Source: Synaphobranchus kaupii (taxonomy: Eukaryota; Chordata; Actinopteri; Anguilliformes; Synaphobranchidae). From it: a stretch of 64,000 nucleotides of DNA. Below, one piece after another: positions 31,826-42,310 of the stretch. The notes under the pieces are model-generated. The model searched no databases, was not told the DNA's origin, and worked only from the letters and a program-made list of their open reading frames with translations. Where the stretch lies: NCBI GenBank assembly GCA_029718625.1, contig CM056379.1:58493626-58557625 (forward strand), written 5' to 3'. The translations under genes and the position numbers were made by a program. Position 1 is the first letter of the stretch. Every line of letters starts with the position of its first letter.

Positions 31826-32239
31826 TAAAGTATCATATTTCATATTTGGTCGCATATCCTTTACATGCTGTTACTTCCTGAAGTCTGTGACCATCAATAT
31901 CAAAAAACTGTCGATATCTTATTTTCAGGTACTGTTACAAGCGATACTATAACCTCTCTGCATTTGAATGGATCTCTATGGAAATTGGGGGGTGAGACTA
32001 GATTCAGCTGTAAATTACACTGGTACAGTATGGAACACATGGCTGGCTAAATGACTGTAAGTTATCAAGGGTCTGAGCTATCAAACGAGCCCCAAACCAT
32101 CACTCTGTTGCCAGATATGGAGTAGATGTGGATGGATCACTTTAAGGGTTGTTTCTCCTGACTTTTTCCCCCATAGAGTTCTATTGGAAAATGAGTCCGG
32201 AGAAATAACCCTTGCAGTGATCCATCCACATCTACTATC

Positions 32240-32550
32240 ATAGCTTGACAGTGACTGGGTTGAGGACCGTGAGGATGGGGTAGGGACCGATGAACCGTGG
32301 CTGTAGTTCCTTTGAGGTGGACTGGAGGGGAATGGAGGAAGTGGATAACCAGACCTGCTGGAGTTCCGCTGTCTCCAGGGCAGAGGGAAGCTTGGGCAGG
32401 GGAATGAAGTGGGCCGCCTTGGAGAACCGGTCCACAATCCCCTCACAGAAGATTGCCCCCAGAATATTGAAGGAACTATTGGCCATAGAGTCATTGCTTG
32501 AGCCAGGATAATTGCGAAAACATGTGTAACCTTACACGTAGCATCGCACA
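32240..32550 (-). pseudogene. Gypsy integrase scrap with internal deletion
   Basis: The minus frame 32486-32238 joins [19 protein letters not shown] (integrase core) directly to [19 protein letters not shown] (start of the C-terminal region), skipping the rest of the core. It is related to, but not the same copy as, the integrase at 34730-35452, and lies inside repeat X. Confidence 0.7.
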
Positions 32551-32821
32551 TCGCCTGGATGGCAGCAGAGTGATGGTTTGAGGCTTGTTTGATACGTCAG
32601 ACCCTTGATGACTTACAGCCATTTTACCAATCATGTATTCCATACGGTTCCAGCATAATTTACAGCTAAATCTAGTTCCAGATGACTTCCGGTTATGGCG
32701 TGGTGCGGGTGAGACGCGTTTTTGTGAGGCTCCAAGGCTAACTTATTGATTTAATTATTTAGAGGACCACAAATATATTAAACCCCACATATACTTGAAC
32801 AGTAGACTACTAGTTAACAAC

Positions 32822-33215
32822 ATGGTGGGGAAATCTAACAAAACAGTCCAGCAAAACTCAGCAACATCGAAAACAGTGCAAGCTAATGCTAGCTCATCTC
32901 CGGCTGCTAGCAAAGACGCCACGTTGGAGGCAACGGCAGAGGCGGGGCCGAGTGCTGAAGTTCTCAGCGCAATACGCTCGATGCAAAATGACTTCTCAAA
33001 GAAATTTGAGGATGTGCTGGCGGGCATATGCGAAATCAAGGGCGATTTACAAAGCCAAGCAAACAGGATTACAGAGGCAGAAGAAAGAATGGGAAGGGCT
33101 GAGGACAATTTGGACTCCATGCATAGTGCTATCAAAGTGTTACAGGAGAAATGCGCCACATTGGAAATAAAGATAGAAGATCAGGAGAACAGGGGGCGTC
33201 GCAACAATCTACGGC
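32822..33215 (+). pseudogene. L1 ORF1, 5' part
   Basis: L1 ORF1 is an RNA-binding trimeric chaperone. From the ATG at 32822 the frame has a Ser/Ala/Lys-rich head (residues about 1-45), then a long heptad-like coiled coil (VLSAIRSMQNDFSKKFEDVL through IKVLQEKCATLEIKIEDQE) ending in NRGRRNNLRL, the usual entry to the RRM domain. The chromovirus enters at 33216, and the frame continues at 39321 after the 5-bp duplication without loss of phase. Confidence 0.8.
33211..33215. repeat. Chromovirus target-site duplication, left
   Basis: ACGGC, repeated at 39316-39320 directly outside the other LTR. Five bases is the usual Gypsy duplication. Confidence 0.9.
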
Positions 33216-33994
33216 TGTAAGGGGGGAGGGTCTGTTTCGGAGGACCAGACGCGACAGAAAGGAATCAGAAAGTCTCCACCAAGTGCAGACCAATAGAACG
33301 GAAGGATCTCCGCAAAGGGAAAAATAAATAAAAGGAAAACCAAAATAACTCCGTCCTCAATCCGAGGAAGCACTGCAATGGAGACTTAAAGTGGAGAAAA
33401 GAAAACAACCCGAATTATATGGGCGACAAAACTCGAACTACGAGAATAGGTATTAACAGAAAACTAAGTACCTCTAACCTCCAGTAAGATTTATTTATTT
33501 AAATAAATCAAAGCAACCGCACTAATAGGGAAGAAAAACTAGCAAGCTTGAAAAGACATGCAGTGAGGCTAAACTCCTCTAACTCCAAACAGCAGAGAGT
33601 TAGAAGGAGAAAAAATAATTAAAGCAGCAAACCAAAGAGGGTAGAGAAACAAGGACAGAAAAATAGAGTGAAAACGGGAAAAGGAAGATCTAAAAATAAC
33701 CCGAACTTTTAAACTCTAACCGGACCTTCCTGCTTTACTTGAAGGAACTTCAAGCAAAACAGTCTCCGTGTCCTATACCGTACCGGCTACCAGTGAAATG
33801 AGAGATAACATGGAAGCACGGAAGAAGGAAGATGCAGAGTTTAAATAACCGGCGGAAGAGCCGCACAGGTGCAATCGCTAATTTTCGGAACGAACGAAAG
33901 CCGGACACGGACAATTAAGCAAAGAAAAGACGTCCAACAGGCGCTAGAGGGAAAGCGAAAAATAAAAGAAAACGTAAGCCGGCAGACCATGACA
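33216..33994 (-). repeat. Chromovirus 3' LTR
   Basis: A 779-bp LTR, downstream for the element. It contains the 29 bp (within 33345-33375) lost from the other LTR. On the element strand it has the same TATA-like and polyT/hairpin features as its partner. Confidence 0.92.
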
Positions 33995-34008
33995 GGACCC
34001 CCCTACTA
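33995..34008 (-). promoter_or_regulatory. Polypurine tract
   Basis: On the element strand TAGTAGGGGGGTCC abuts the 3' LTR, the site for plus-strand DNA priming. Confidence 0.65.
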
Positions 34009-34099
34009 AGGAACGACCCCAGACGATCCTTTAGGCTTATCTTTTCGAAAATCCTTGATGAGTTGGGGATCCAGAATGTCTCTGGACGGTACCCAGCAA

Positions 34100-35452
34100 C
34101 GCGCCATAACCCTCCCAGTCCACTAAGAACTGAAATCCTCTACCCACGCGTCTCTCGGCCAAAATGCGCCGCACAGTATAGACCGGGCCTCCCTCCACGA
34201 ACCGGGGGGGGGGGGGTGGCGGCTTGTCCGCCGGGGCGAGGGCACTAATGAGCATGGGTTTCAACCGAGAGACGTGAAAGGTGGGGTGGACGCGCATGGA
34301 GCGTGGGAGCTGTAACCGAACGGTGACTGGATTTATTTTTTGTATGATTTTAAACGAGGAGCAAGTTTGCGGGACTCCACACGCAAGGGGAGATCCCGTG
34401 TAGCAAGCCACACACGTTGCCCAACCCTATAAGAAGGAGCAGGATGACGACGCCTATCTGCCGCAACCTTTTGCTTGGACGTAGCACGCAAGAGAGACGC
34501 GCGCACAACGCCTCCACACCGCTCGACACCTCCGAACGAAGGAAGCAGCGGAGGGCACCTCCACATCCTTCTCTAGCTCTGGAAATAATGGAGGAAGATA
34601 CCCCATTTGCACCTCAAAAGGGGAGAGACCAGTAGAGGCGTTGCGCAACGTATTATGGGCGTATTCCGCCCAGGCGAGATGGCGGCTCCACAATGTAGGG
34701 TTGGAGGAGGCCAAACAGCGCAAGGTGCTCTACATGGTTTTATTTGGGCGCTCAGTCTGTCCGTTAGTCTCCGGGTGAAAGCCGGAGGACAGACTGATGG
34801 ACGCACCTAGCAGGGAACAGAAGGCGCGCCAGAATCTAGTGGTAAACTGAGGGCCGCGATCGGACACCACGTCCAAGGGAAGGCCGTGCACTCGGAAGAC
34901 GTGATCCACCATGAGCTGCGCTGTCTCAGGTGCTGAGGGTAGCTTGGGGAGTGCGATAAAATGGGCCGCCTTGGAAAAACGGTCAACCACCACTAATATC
35001 ACCGTATTGCCCAAGGACGCAGGCAACCCGGTGACAAAATCAAGGGCAATATGACTCCAAGGTCGGCTAGGGATGGGAAGAGGGCGCAAAAGACCCGAGG
35101 GCGGGGCGCGTGACCCCTTGCTACGAGCACAAATAGGACAGGCAGCGACGAAGGACTGCACATCTTTCTCCATTGTGGGCCACCAAAAACGCCGGGATAC
35201 AAAGTCCTTAGTGCGGTGGACTCCCGGATGGCCAGCTAACTGGGAGGCGTGTCCCCATTGCAGGACACGAGATCTGACCCGGGCTGGGACGAACAGACAG
35301 TGGGGAGGACCCCCACCGGGGCCTGGATCAGAGCGCAGAGCCTTCTGTACAGCGGTCTCAACCGCCCACCTCACAGGAGCAACAATATGATCGGCGGGAA
35401 TAACGGGTTCAGGTATGGGCTCCTTGTCGGTACCATCGAATATGCGAGACAA
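34100..35452 (-). pseudogene. Chromovirus integrase with C-terminal chromodomain, broken
   Basis: The minus frame from 35452 has the HHCC finger ([20 protein letters not shown]), then the catalytic core with Asp in ALDFVTGLP, Asp in [12 protein letters not shown] and Glu in [12 protein letters not shown], all retained. A TAG at 34730-34732 interrupts, and the frame then continues (STLRCLASSNP, WAEYAHNTL). A shift near 34500-34560 precedes the DNA-binding tail ([16 protein letters not shown]). A chromodomain follows at about 34230-34110 ([20 protein letters not shown]), which in chromoviruses directs insertion toward marked chromatin. It cannot be translated intact. Confidence 0.85.
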
Positions 35453-37520
35453 GGCATCTGGCTTGACGTTTTTGGACCCGGGGCGGTATGTGATAATAAA
35501 ATTAAAACGTAGAAAAAATAATGCCCACCGGGCCTGACGGGAGTTTCACCTTTTCGCCAACTGCACATATTCAAGATTTTTATGATCTGTCCATACAGTG
35601 AACGGATGCTCCGCCCCCTCCAACCAGTGGCGCCACTCTTCAAGTGCCAACTTAATCGCCAGCAGCTCCCGGTCCCCTACATCGTAATTCCTCTCGGCGG
35701 CTGTTAAAGCACGAGAAAAATAAGCACAGGGATGCATCTTGTGGTCCAGCGGGGAGTGCTGGGAAAGAATGGCACCTGCCCCCAACTCAGAGGCGTCCAC
35801 CTCCACCACAAAAGGGAGGGAGGGGTTGGGAGTGATGAGGATGGGCTCAGAGCTAAATCTTTCTTTTAATTTAGCAAATGCCGCCTCCGCCTTGGGATTC
35901 CATTGGAACCGTGAGGAGGATGTTTTTTTAGTGAGCGCAGTAATGGGAGCGGCCACCGCACTGAAGTTGCGGATGAACCGCCGATAAAAGTTTGCGAAAC
36001 CTAAAAAACGCTGCACCTGCTTAACTGAAGAAGGGGTGGGCCAGTTCTTTATCGCAGAGACTTTCTCGGGATCCATCTGGACCCTACCGTCCGCCACAAT
36101 GAACCCGAGAAAAGAAACTGAGTTGCTATGAAAAACACATTTCTCCGCCTTCACAAATAGCTGGGCTTTCAGAAGTGCCGTAAGAACCTGCCTGACATGA
36201 TCGACGTGCGTAGGGAGATCGGGAGAGAAGATTAAAATGTCGTCGAGATAGACAAAGACGAATTTCTCTAGCATCTCCCTAAGCACGTCGTTCACCAGCG
36301 CCTGGAAAACCGAGGGGGCGCAAGTGAGCCCAAATGGCATCACCAGGTACTCATAGTGTCCATTGTGAGTATTAAAGGCGGTTTTCCACTCGTCGCCCTC
36401 GCGTATGCGCACAAGATTGTACGCATTGCGAAGGTCGAGCTTAGTGAAAACAGATGACCCCTGGAGACGTTCGAAGGCCGAGTTCATTAGGGGAAGTGGA
36501 TAGCGGTTCTTTACTGTGATGTCATTAAGGCCCCGATAGTCAATACATGGACGAAGCCCCCCGTCTTTTTGTTTAACAAAGAAGAACCCCGCCCCCGCTG
36601 GTGAAGTGGAGGGTCTAATAAACCCGTTAGTTAGGGACTCCTCAATGTAAGCCTTCATGGCCACGCTCTCTGGGATGGACAGAGAGTACAAAGACCCTCT
36701 GGGAGGAACAGTGCCCGGGTAGAGCTCGATGGCACAATCATAGGGCCTGTGAGGTGGTAGAGTAGTAGCGCGTTGCCTGCTAAAAACCTCCGCGAGGAAC
36801 CTGTATTGCTCAGGGACATTGGGAGGAAGGGAGAATACAATAACCCCCCCTACTTTCGTGCTCTCCTCGTCAGGGAACGAATCGAGCGAAGCAGGCCACT
36901 CAATCTCGGAGTCTGTGGGTGGCTCCTCCCACATAAGTGAACCGTCAGCCAGTGAATCCCAGGCTAGACTCTCCTCACACCCTTCAGAGGAAACCAGGGA
37001 ATTGTCCCAATCAGGGCAAGAGCTATCCTGTTCCTGGATGCAGTCAGTGCTGGACTCGACGTTGGCGCCTGACCCTCCTACAGCGAGGAATCTAGGGACC
37101 GAGCAGTGAGGTCCACACCGGGGCCCCCACTGACGAATAACCGCCTCACCCCCCCCCCCCCCAGTTGATGTGAGGGCTGTGGCGGGTAAGCCAGGAGTCT
37201 CCCAGAATGATAGGGTATGCTGGAGAAACGACCACAAAAAACTGAATCTCTTCTACATGGTCGTGAAATGCAATGTGCATGCGCACCCTGGTGGTGACTC
37301 GCCTAATAGTTCCTGTACCTAACGGACAACTATCAAGAGCAGTAACCAGTCGAGGCCGGGGAAGGGTCAGTGTGGGAATGCCGAGAGCCCTGGCCCACTT
37401 GGCATCAATGAGGGACTCAACTGCTCCGGAGTCTAGAAAGGCGTCGCAGCTGGTCTGACGCTTTCTCCAGAGCAGTTGAACTGGAATTAGGGTCCGAGAG
37501 TGGGAGTAATCATCTCTCGC
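35453..37520 (-). pseudogene. Chromovirus protease, reverse transcriptase and RNase H
   Basis: The protease lies at about 37450-37150 (CDAFLDSGAVES, a D-S-G active site), reached by a frame change from gag. RT runs from about residue 160 of the 37237-35546 frame: [43 protein letters not shown] and an intact YLDD ([12 protein letters not shown]). RNase H follows ([41 protein letters not shown]). A TGA at 35546-35548 truncates the frame just before the [10 protein letters not shown] linker; the same frame then stays open into integrase. One C-to-T change at a CGA codon could explain it. Confidence 0.88.
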
Positions 37521-37537
37521 TAGGAACCTCGGTTCCC

Positions 37538-38561
37538 CTAGCGAGAGCCCCCTTTTCCCGCCAGCTTAGGACACTGGTCCCTAAAATGTCCTTCTCTCCA
37601 GCAATATCTACACCTTCCCTCCTGCGGTCTAGTGCCCCTGGGGTTGCAGACCGCTGCCCCATCCACCTGCATGGGCTCCTCCCGACTGAAGGAGGGGTAG
37701 GCGGAGGGTGGTAATGCAGGAGGTGGTAGATGGCGGGGAGGACGGTCCCTGTTTCCCCCTTTAGCTCTCTCTCGTTCTCTCTCCCGAATGCGGTTATCCA
37801 CACGGATAGCTGTGGACACTAGCGCACCGAACGTGGCAGGAACCTCGAGCACCGACAGAGCGTCCTTGACAGAGTCGGACAGTGCGTTAAAGAAAAGAGA
37901 ACTGAGTGGACCATCAGCCCACCCAGTCTGCCCTGCCAATGCTCGAAACCTGATGGAGAACGATGCCAACGTCTCAGTGCCCTGACGGAGACGGGTCAGT
38001 CGCATGGCGGCCTCCTGAGCGGAGACGTCATGGTCAAAGACTGACGTCATCTCCGCCATAAGCCGATCAGTGTGGCTCATCACCGGAGAACTTGCTCTGA
38101 TAAGAGGGTCAGCCCACTCAAGAGCAGTCCCGGTTAAAAGGGAGAGAATGAACGCCACCCGGGCCTCCTGGGTGTAAAAACGGGGAGCCTGTGCCTTAAA
38201 AAAAATAATACATTGGGTCAAGAACCCTCTGCACTTCCCCGGTTCACCACCGTAGCGGAGTGGAAGTTGGAGTTTAGGCTCCTTAGCATCTGGTGGGAGA
38301 GAGGGGTTTATGGGTGGTGCTTGTGCGACTGGGGGAGGTGTAGTAGCGAGAGCCAGTGTTCTAAAACTCTCAGCCAAATCACGCAGACTGTCAGCCTGAG
38401 CACGTAACTGACTCATAATCTGCCCCTGCTGGGCATGTAAGACCTGATGAGGCCTGGAGAGCACGTATGCCTTCCTCATGGGCAGCTAACGCCGCGCCCT
38501 GAGTAGCCAGGAGCTGATCTAATCCCTGACCTGTCGCTGGAGCCTCCTCACTGGCTTCCAT
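37538..38561 (-). pseudogene. Chromovirus gag, frameshifted
   Basis: The ATG at 38561 lies only four bases inside the 5' LTR. An Ala/Glu-rich start (MEASEEAPATGQGL...) leads into a frame change near 38440, then ADSLRDLAESFRTL, a capsid domain (QLPLRYGGEPGKCRGFL, FILSLLTGTALEWA, FSIRFRALAGQTGW) and a CCHC zinc knuckle (CRYCWREGHFRDQC) shortly before the stop at 37538. The first about 40 codons are separated from the rest by the shift. No room exists for a standard tRNA primer site before the ATG. Confidence 0.85.
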
Positions 38562-38564
38562 GTT
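38554..38564 (-). promoter_or_regulatory. Putative self-priming site next to the 5' LTR
   Basis: On the element strand AACATGGAAGC starts one base after the LTR and overlaps the gag ATG. It is exactly complementary to GCTTCCATGTT inside the LTR (39138-39128), at the expected RNA start. See findings. Confidence 0.6.
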
Positions 38565-38565
38565 C

Positions 38566-39315
38566 TGTAAGGGGGGAGGGTCTGTTTCGGAGGACCAGAC
38601 GCGACAGAAAGGAATCAGAAAGTCTCCACCAAGTGCAGACCAATAGAACGGAAGGATCTCCGCAAAGGGAAAAATAAATAAAAGGAGGAAGCACTGCAAT
38701 GGAGACTTAAAGTGGAGAAAAGAAAACAACCCGAATTATACGGGCGACAAAACTCGAACTACGAGAATAGGTATTAACAGAAAACTAAGTACCTCTAACC
38801 TCCAGTAAGATTTATTTATTTAAATAAATCAAAGCAACCTCACTAATAGGGAAGAAAAACTAGCAAGCTTGAAAAGACAAGCAGTGAGGCTAAACTCCTC
38901 TAACTCCAAACAGCAGAGAGTTAGAAGGAGAAAAAATAATTAAAGCAGCAAACCAAAGAGGGTAGAGAAACAAGGACAGAAAAATAGAGTGAAAACGGGA
39001 AAAGGAAGATCTAAAAATAACCCGAACTTTTAAACTCTAACCGGACCTTCCTGCTTTACTTGAAGGAACTTCAAGCAAAACAGTCTCCGTGTCCTATACC
39101 GTACCGGCTACCAGTGAAATGAGAGATAACATGGAAGCACGGAAGAAGGAAGACGCAGAGTTTAAATAACCGGCGGAAGAGCCGCACAGGTGCAATCGCT
39201 AATTGTCGGAACGAACGAAAGCCGGACACGGACAATTAAGCAAAGAAAAGACGTCCAACAGGCGCTAGAGGGAAAGCGAAAAATAAAAGAAAACATAAGC
39301 CTGCAGACCAAGACA
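38566..39315 (-). repeat. Chromovirus 5' LTR
   Basis: A 750-bp LTR, upstream for the element, which begins at 39315 (TGTC) and ends at 38566 (TACA). Carries the promoter. Confidence 0.92.
39161..39169 (-). promoter_or_regulatory. TATA-like box in the 5' LTR
   Basis: TTATTTAAA on the element strand, about 25-30 bases upstream of 39138, which places the likely RNA start at GCTTCCATG. Confidence 0.5.
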
Positions 39316-39320
39316 ACGGC

Positions 39321-39808
39321 TCATCGGCCTCCCCGAAAAGGTTGAGGGTCAAGACATGTGTGCTTTTTTAGAAGGATGGCTACCAAGTGCCCTTGACACA
39401 GACACCTTTCCCATCCCCCCCGTAATTGAGAGAGCACATTGGATAGGGCGACAGATTGCGGGCCGGGATCCAAAACCAAGAGCTGTGATTGCGAGGTTCC
39501 TCAACTACAAGGACAAGGAAAATGTTATGCGCGCAGCTCGGAGAAAGAAAACAGTGCAGTTTGGAAACCATACAGTTAGATTTTATCCAGATCATTAAGC
39601 GGAGACACACCGGCAGCAGAAGCTCTTCGACCCGGTGAAAAGGCAGCTACAATCCATGGGGCTCCGCTACGGAATGTTCTACCCGGCTATCTTGGTAATC
39701 ACGCGCAACGGACAGCGACATTCATTCAAGATGGTCCCTGACGCAGAGAGATTTGTCCAAACAATACAGCAAGATTCCGGGTCCGCACCTGTGCCAAACG
39801 ACGAGTAG
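39321..39808 (+). pseudogene. L1 ORF1, 3' part
   Basis: Resumes ORF1 after the chromovirus: an RRM-like region with IERAHWIGRQIAGRDPKPRA, VIARFLNYKDKENVMRAAR and VRFYPD, then the C-terminal domain (HRQQKLFDPVKRQLQSMG, GMFYPAILVITRNG). A TAA at 39596-39598 interrupts after FYPDH in the same frame; the natural stop is TAG at 39806. Confidence 0.8.
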
Positions 39809-40183
39809 GCTAAACAGAAGCCTCCACACATCGTGGCTATCCTGACAGATGATGTTTCATATGGACATAGGTAATGTCAATCGTGGTATGAATAATTGAA
39901 TACTTTAGTGGAGCCCGCAGAAGAATGGGACTCTTCAAGCTCGCAGGTTACACTGCTCCTCACTACGAGGATCAGGGACGTAGAATAACCGAAGTCTACC
40001 GTTATCTAAGGGGTTACATACGTGTATTTCATTTGGGGAAATCCATGGGGGTTTTCAGGGTTTTTTGTTTATTGTATATGAGGGATTTCTGTCCCTTTGT
40101 TTTTGTGTTTTTTTCCTTAATGAACATGAGTACAGGGGCTGATTTTCGTATGGTGTTGTGCAATATAACTGACTCTATGTTAA

Positions 40184-41347
40184 ATGACAGATAAATCAGA
40201 GATTAAGATCACTTCCTGGAATGTGAGAGGAATGAATAAGCTTGTGAAGCTAAAACAGGTCCTAAACAGAATTAGACTCCTTAAATCCCAAATTATTTTT
40301 TTGCAGGAAACACATTTGACCGATATTATCAGAGTTAAAAAAAGATGGTCTGGGCAAGTTTTTGCAGCTCCATTCAATTCCCAAGCTAGAGGGGTTATTA
40401 TTTTGATTGACAGACCAATCCCATTCAGGCTTAACCATGAAGAAATTGACCCGGCAGGTAGATACATTATTCTGCAAGGAACAATATTAGCGGGCCAAAT
40501 TACTTTGGTCAATGTTTATGGGCCCAATGAGAATAATCCCAGCTTTTTTAGGAATGTATTTCTTACTGTGTCCTCTACTCCTGGACAGCATATAATAGGC
40601 GGGGACTACAATTGTGTGCTGGACCCACTGAATGACCGCTCATCAGGCACTGATGCTTCTCATCCGCAAGCTAGGAAGGTTCTGCTTCAGTATATAACTG
40701 ATCTTAATTTAATTGAAGTCTGGAGGAAGCTTCATCCCAACAAAAAGGAGTTTTCATGCTATTCAAGTACTTATAAAACATCGTCACGTATTGACTACTT
40801 TCTAATTTCTATGAGCTTCCTATCTCATGTGAACGATTGTGGTTATGATAGTATAGTACTGTCTGATCATGCTCCTATCTCATTTACCCTTCACATGCCA
40901 GGGCTTGCTCGTTCTCCCCCTAGGTGGCGCCTCCAAACAAAGTGGCTTCAAGACACAAAGTTTGTAGAATATCTTGGTAGTAATATTGATAATTTTTTTT
41001 GTATGAACACAGATCAGACTAGTGCGGGCGTACGATGGGAAGCATTTAAGGCTTACATCAGGGGTGTGATGATAAGCTATACAAGTTTCAAGTCAAAGTC
41101 GCACTATAAGGAGCTACTCAACCTTGAGGCTCTAATTAAAGCTCTGGAGCTAGACTTATACCAAAATGATATCCCAGGGAAACATAAGGAGCTCCTTTTG
41201 TTAAGAACTAGGTTGCGGGAAATGGCGTCATGCCTTGCTCTGGAGAAATTAACCTACGTGGTCAGAGGGAAGTTGGATACATTCAAGGAAATATGGGACA
41301 CCTTTATGCAATTCCTGGAAAGTGATCAGACTGAAACTGTTGAGTGA
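40184..41347 (+). CDS. L1 ORF2, endonuclease with RT deleted in frame
   Basis: A 387-residue open frame. The APE-type endonuclease spans about residues 8-235 with its catalytic blocks present: SWNVRGMN, LQETHL, VYGPNENN, GGDYNCVLD, SSRIDYFLI and LSDHAPISF. It nicks target DNA to prime integration. After a helical region (LLNLEALIKALELDLY, LLLLRTRLREMA) the frame runs directly into LEKLTYVVRGKLDTF and EIWDTFMQFLES, which look like the extreme C-terminus of L1 ORF2. The RT and Cys-rich domains, roughly 800 residues, are missing without a frame break. ATG at 40184 chosen as first Met before the endonuclease. Confidence 0.75.
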   Translation: MTDKSEIKITSWNVRGMNKLVKLKQVLNRIRLLKSQIIFLQETHLTDIIRVKKRWSGQVFAAPFNSQARGVIILIDRPIPFRLNHEEIDPAGRYIILQGTILAGQITLVNVYGPNENNPSFFRNVFLTVSSTPGQHIIGGDYNCVLDPLNDRSSGTDASHPQARKVLLQYITDLNLIEVWRKLHPNKKEFSCYSSTYKTSSRIDYFLISMSFLSHVNDCGYDSIVLSDHAPISFTLHMPGLARSPPRWRLQTKWLQDTKFVEYLGSNIDNFFCMNTDQTSAGVRWEAFKAYIRGVMISYTSFKSKSHYKELLNLEALIKALELDLYQNDIPGKHKELLLLRTRLREMASCLALEKLTYVVRGKLDTFKEIWDTFMQFLESDQTETVE

Positions 41348-41647
41348 AACTGATAACGACGGCACCTATAACAAAACACTGCCTCCTGTAACTAGATTCT
41401 GTATTTATGTATTATTTTCTAGTGTATATATGTATACTTGGTATATATAAATGTATTTTTTTCTTCTTTTTTTTTCTTTTCTTCGCTTTATTCGCTGCCT
41501 ATGCCCTGAAAGTTTGTTGTTGAGGGTGGGGGGGGGGGGGGGGGGGTGGGGGGAGGTTTGTTTGTACAGGTTCTGAATATATCCATGTTCAATGTAATGG
41601 AAAATATAAAAAATTAAATAAATATAATGTTAAAAAAATATACATAT
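41348..41647 (+). other. L1 3' UTR and A-rich tail
   Basis: T-rich, then gagggtgg and a G run at 41528-41546, as in L1 3' UTR polypurine tracts, then an A-rich end before the target duplication. Confidence 0.7.
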
Positions 41648-41829
41648 ATCTAGTTCCACCCCCCCAATTCCCATAGAGATCCATTCAAATGCAGAGACGT
41701 TATAGTATGGCTTATAAGAGTACCAAAAAAGAAGATATCAAGAGTCTTTTGATGTTGTTGAGTCACAGACATCAGGAAGTCATGGCATGCAAAGCTAAAG
41801 GATATGCGACCAAATATAAAAAATTTAAA

Positions 41830-42067
41830 GGCACAGTCAACTTAGTGTATGTAAACTTCTGGCCCACTGGAATTGTGATATAGTGAATTAAAAGTTAAAT
41901 AATCTATCTGTAAACAATTGTTGGAAAAATTACTTGTGTCATGCACAAAGTAGATGTCCTAACTGACTTGCCAACACTATAGTTTGCTAACATGAAATCT
42001 GTGGAGTGGTTAAAAATGAGTTTTAATGACTTCAACCTAAGTGTATGTAAACATCCGACTTCAACTG
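41830..42067 (-). mobile_element. Sleeping Beauty-type Tc1 terminus (IR/DR)
   Basis: The outer direct repeat ends gtatgtaaacatccgacttc then aactg-TA. The inner one is tagtgtatgtaaacttctgg then cccactgg. The middle contains aagtagatgtcctaactgac. This is the IR/DR layout of salmonid-type Tc1 elements. No transposase. Confidence 0.8.
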
Positions 42068-42071
42068 TATA

Positions 42072-42310
42072 CAGTGGTGCTAGAAAGTTTGTGAACCCTT
42101 TAGAATTTTCTGTATATCTGCATAAATTCGGTCTAAAATGTGATCACATCTTCATCTTCAAGTCCTAAAACTTAGTGAACAAAAAACACAAAAAACAGTA
42201 TTTTATTTATTATTTTATTATTATTATTTAATATTTTTATTTATTTATTTATTGAGCAAAATTATCCAACGTTAAATGCTTTGTTGGAATAAGTATGTGA
42301 ACCCTTGGAT
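42072..42310 (+). mobile_element. Tc1-type left terminus B
   Basis: CAGTGGTGCTAGAAAGTTTG preceded by TA, with a second gtatgtgaacccttgg box near 42292. It abuts the Sleeping Beauty-type end with two TA dinucleotides between them. The AT-rich middle includes (tatt)n. Confidence 0.75.

Larger units (their letters stand above)
33216..39315 (-). mobile_element. Chromovirus (Gypsy/Metaviridae LTR retrotransposon), nearly complete
   Basis: Two LTRs (TG...CA) with a 5-bp duplication enclose gag, protease, RT, RNase H, integrase and a chromodomain on the minus strand. The LTRs differ at roughly eight to nine positions plus one 29-bp gap by eye, so insertion is fairly recent. Several coding lesions are present (gag frameshift, two pol stops, a late integrase frameshift). 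It sits within L1 ORF1. Confidence 0.92.
32681..41647 (+). mobile_element. L1 LINE, internally deleted and split by a chromovirus
   Basis: An 11-bp target duplication, ATCTAGTTCCA, flanks it (32670-32680 and 41648-41658). In order: a short 5' leader, ORF1 (32822-33215 resuming at 39321), ORF2 endonuclease (40184-41347), a 3' UTR with a long G run (41528-41546) and an A-rich tail. Without the 6.1-kb chromovirus it would be about 2.9 kb, because most of ORF2 is deleted. Confidence 0.85.
31826..41829. mobile_element. Palindromic repeat X, split by later insertions
   Basis: The plus arm (31826 to about 32165) and minus arm (about 32175-32239, 32551-32680, 41659-41829) are inverted copies meeting near a tttcccccatagagttctat centre. 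Shared blocks are tatttggtcgcatatccttt, tgcatttgaatggatctcta, cagctgtaaattacactgg-like, and gatgtggatggatcac. It is interrupted by a Gypsy integrase scrap (32240-32550) and by the L1 (32681-41647). Parts resemble decayed Tc1 internal sequence. Other arm copies are at 9433-9572 and 42311-42600. Confidence 0.5.

Noticed and set aside
41528..41546. Functional G-quadruplex
   Set aside because: A plain G run in an L1 3' UTR; such runs here (also 12299, 34204, 59056) are as likely slippage or assembly features.
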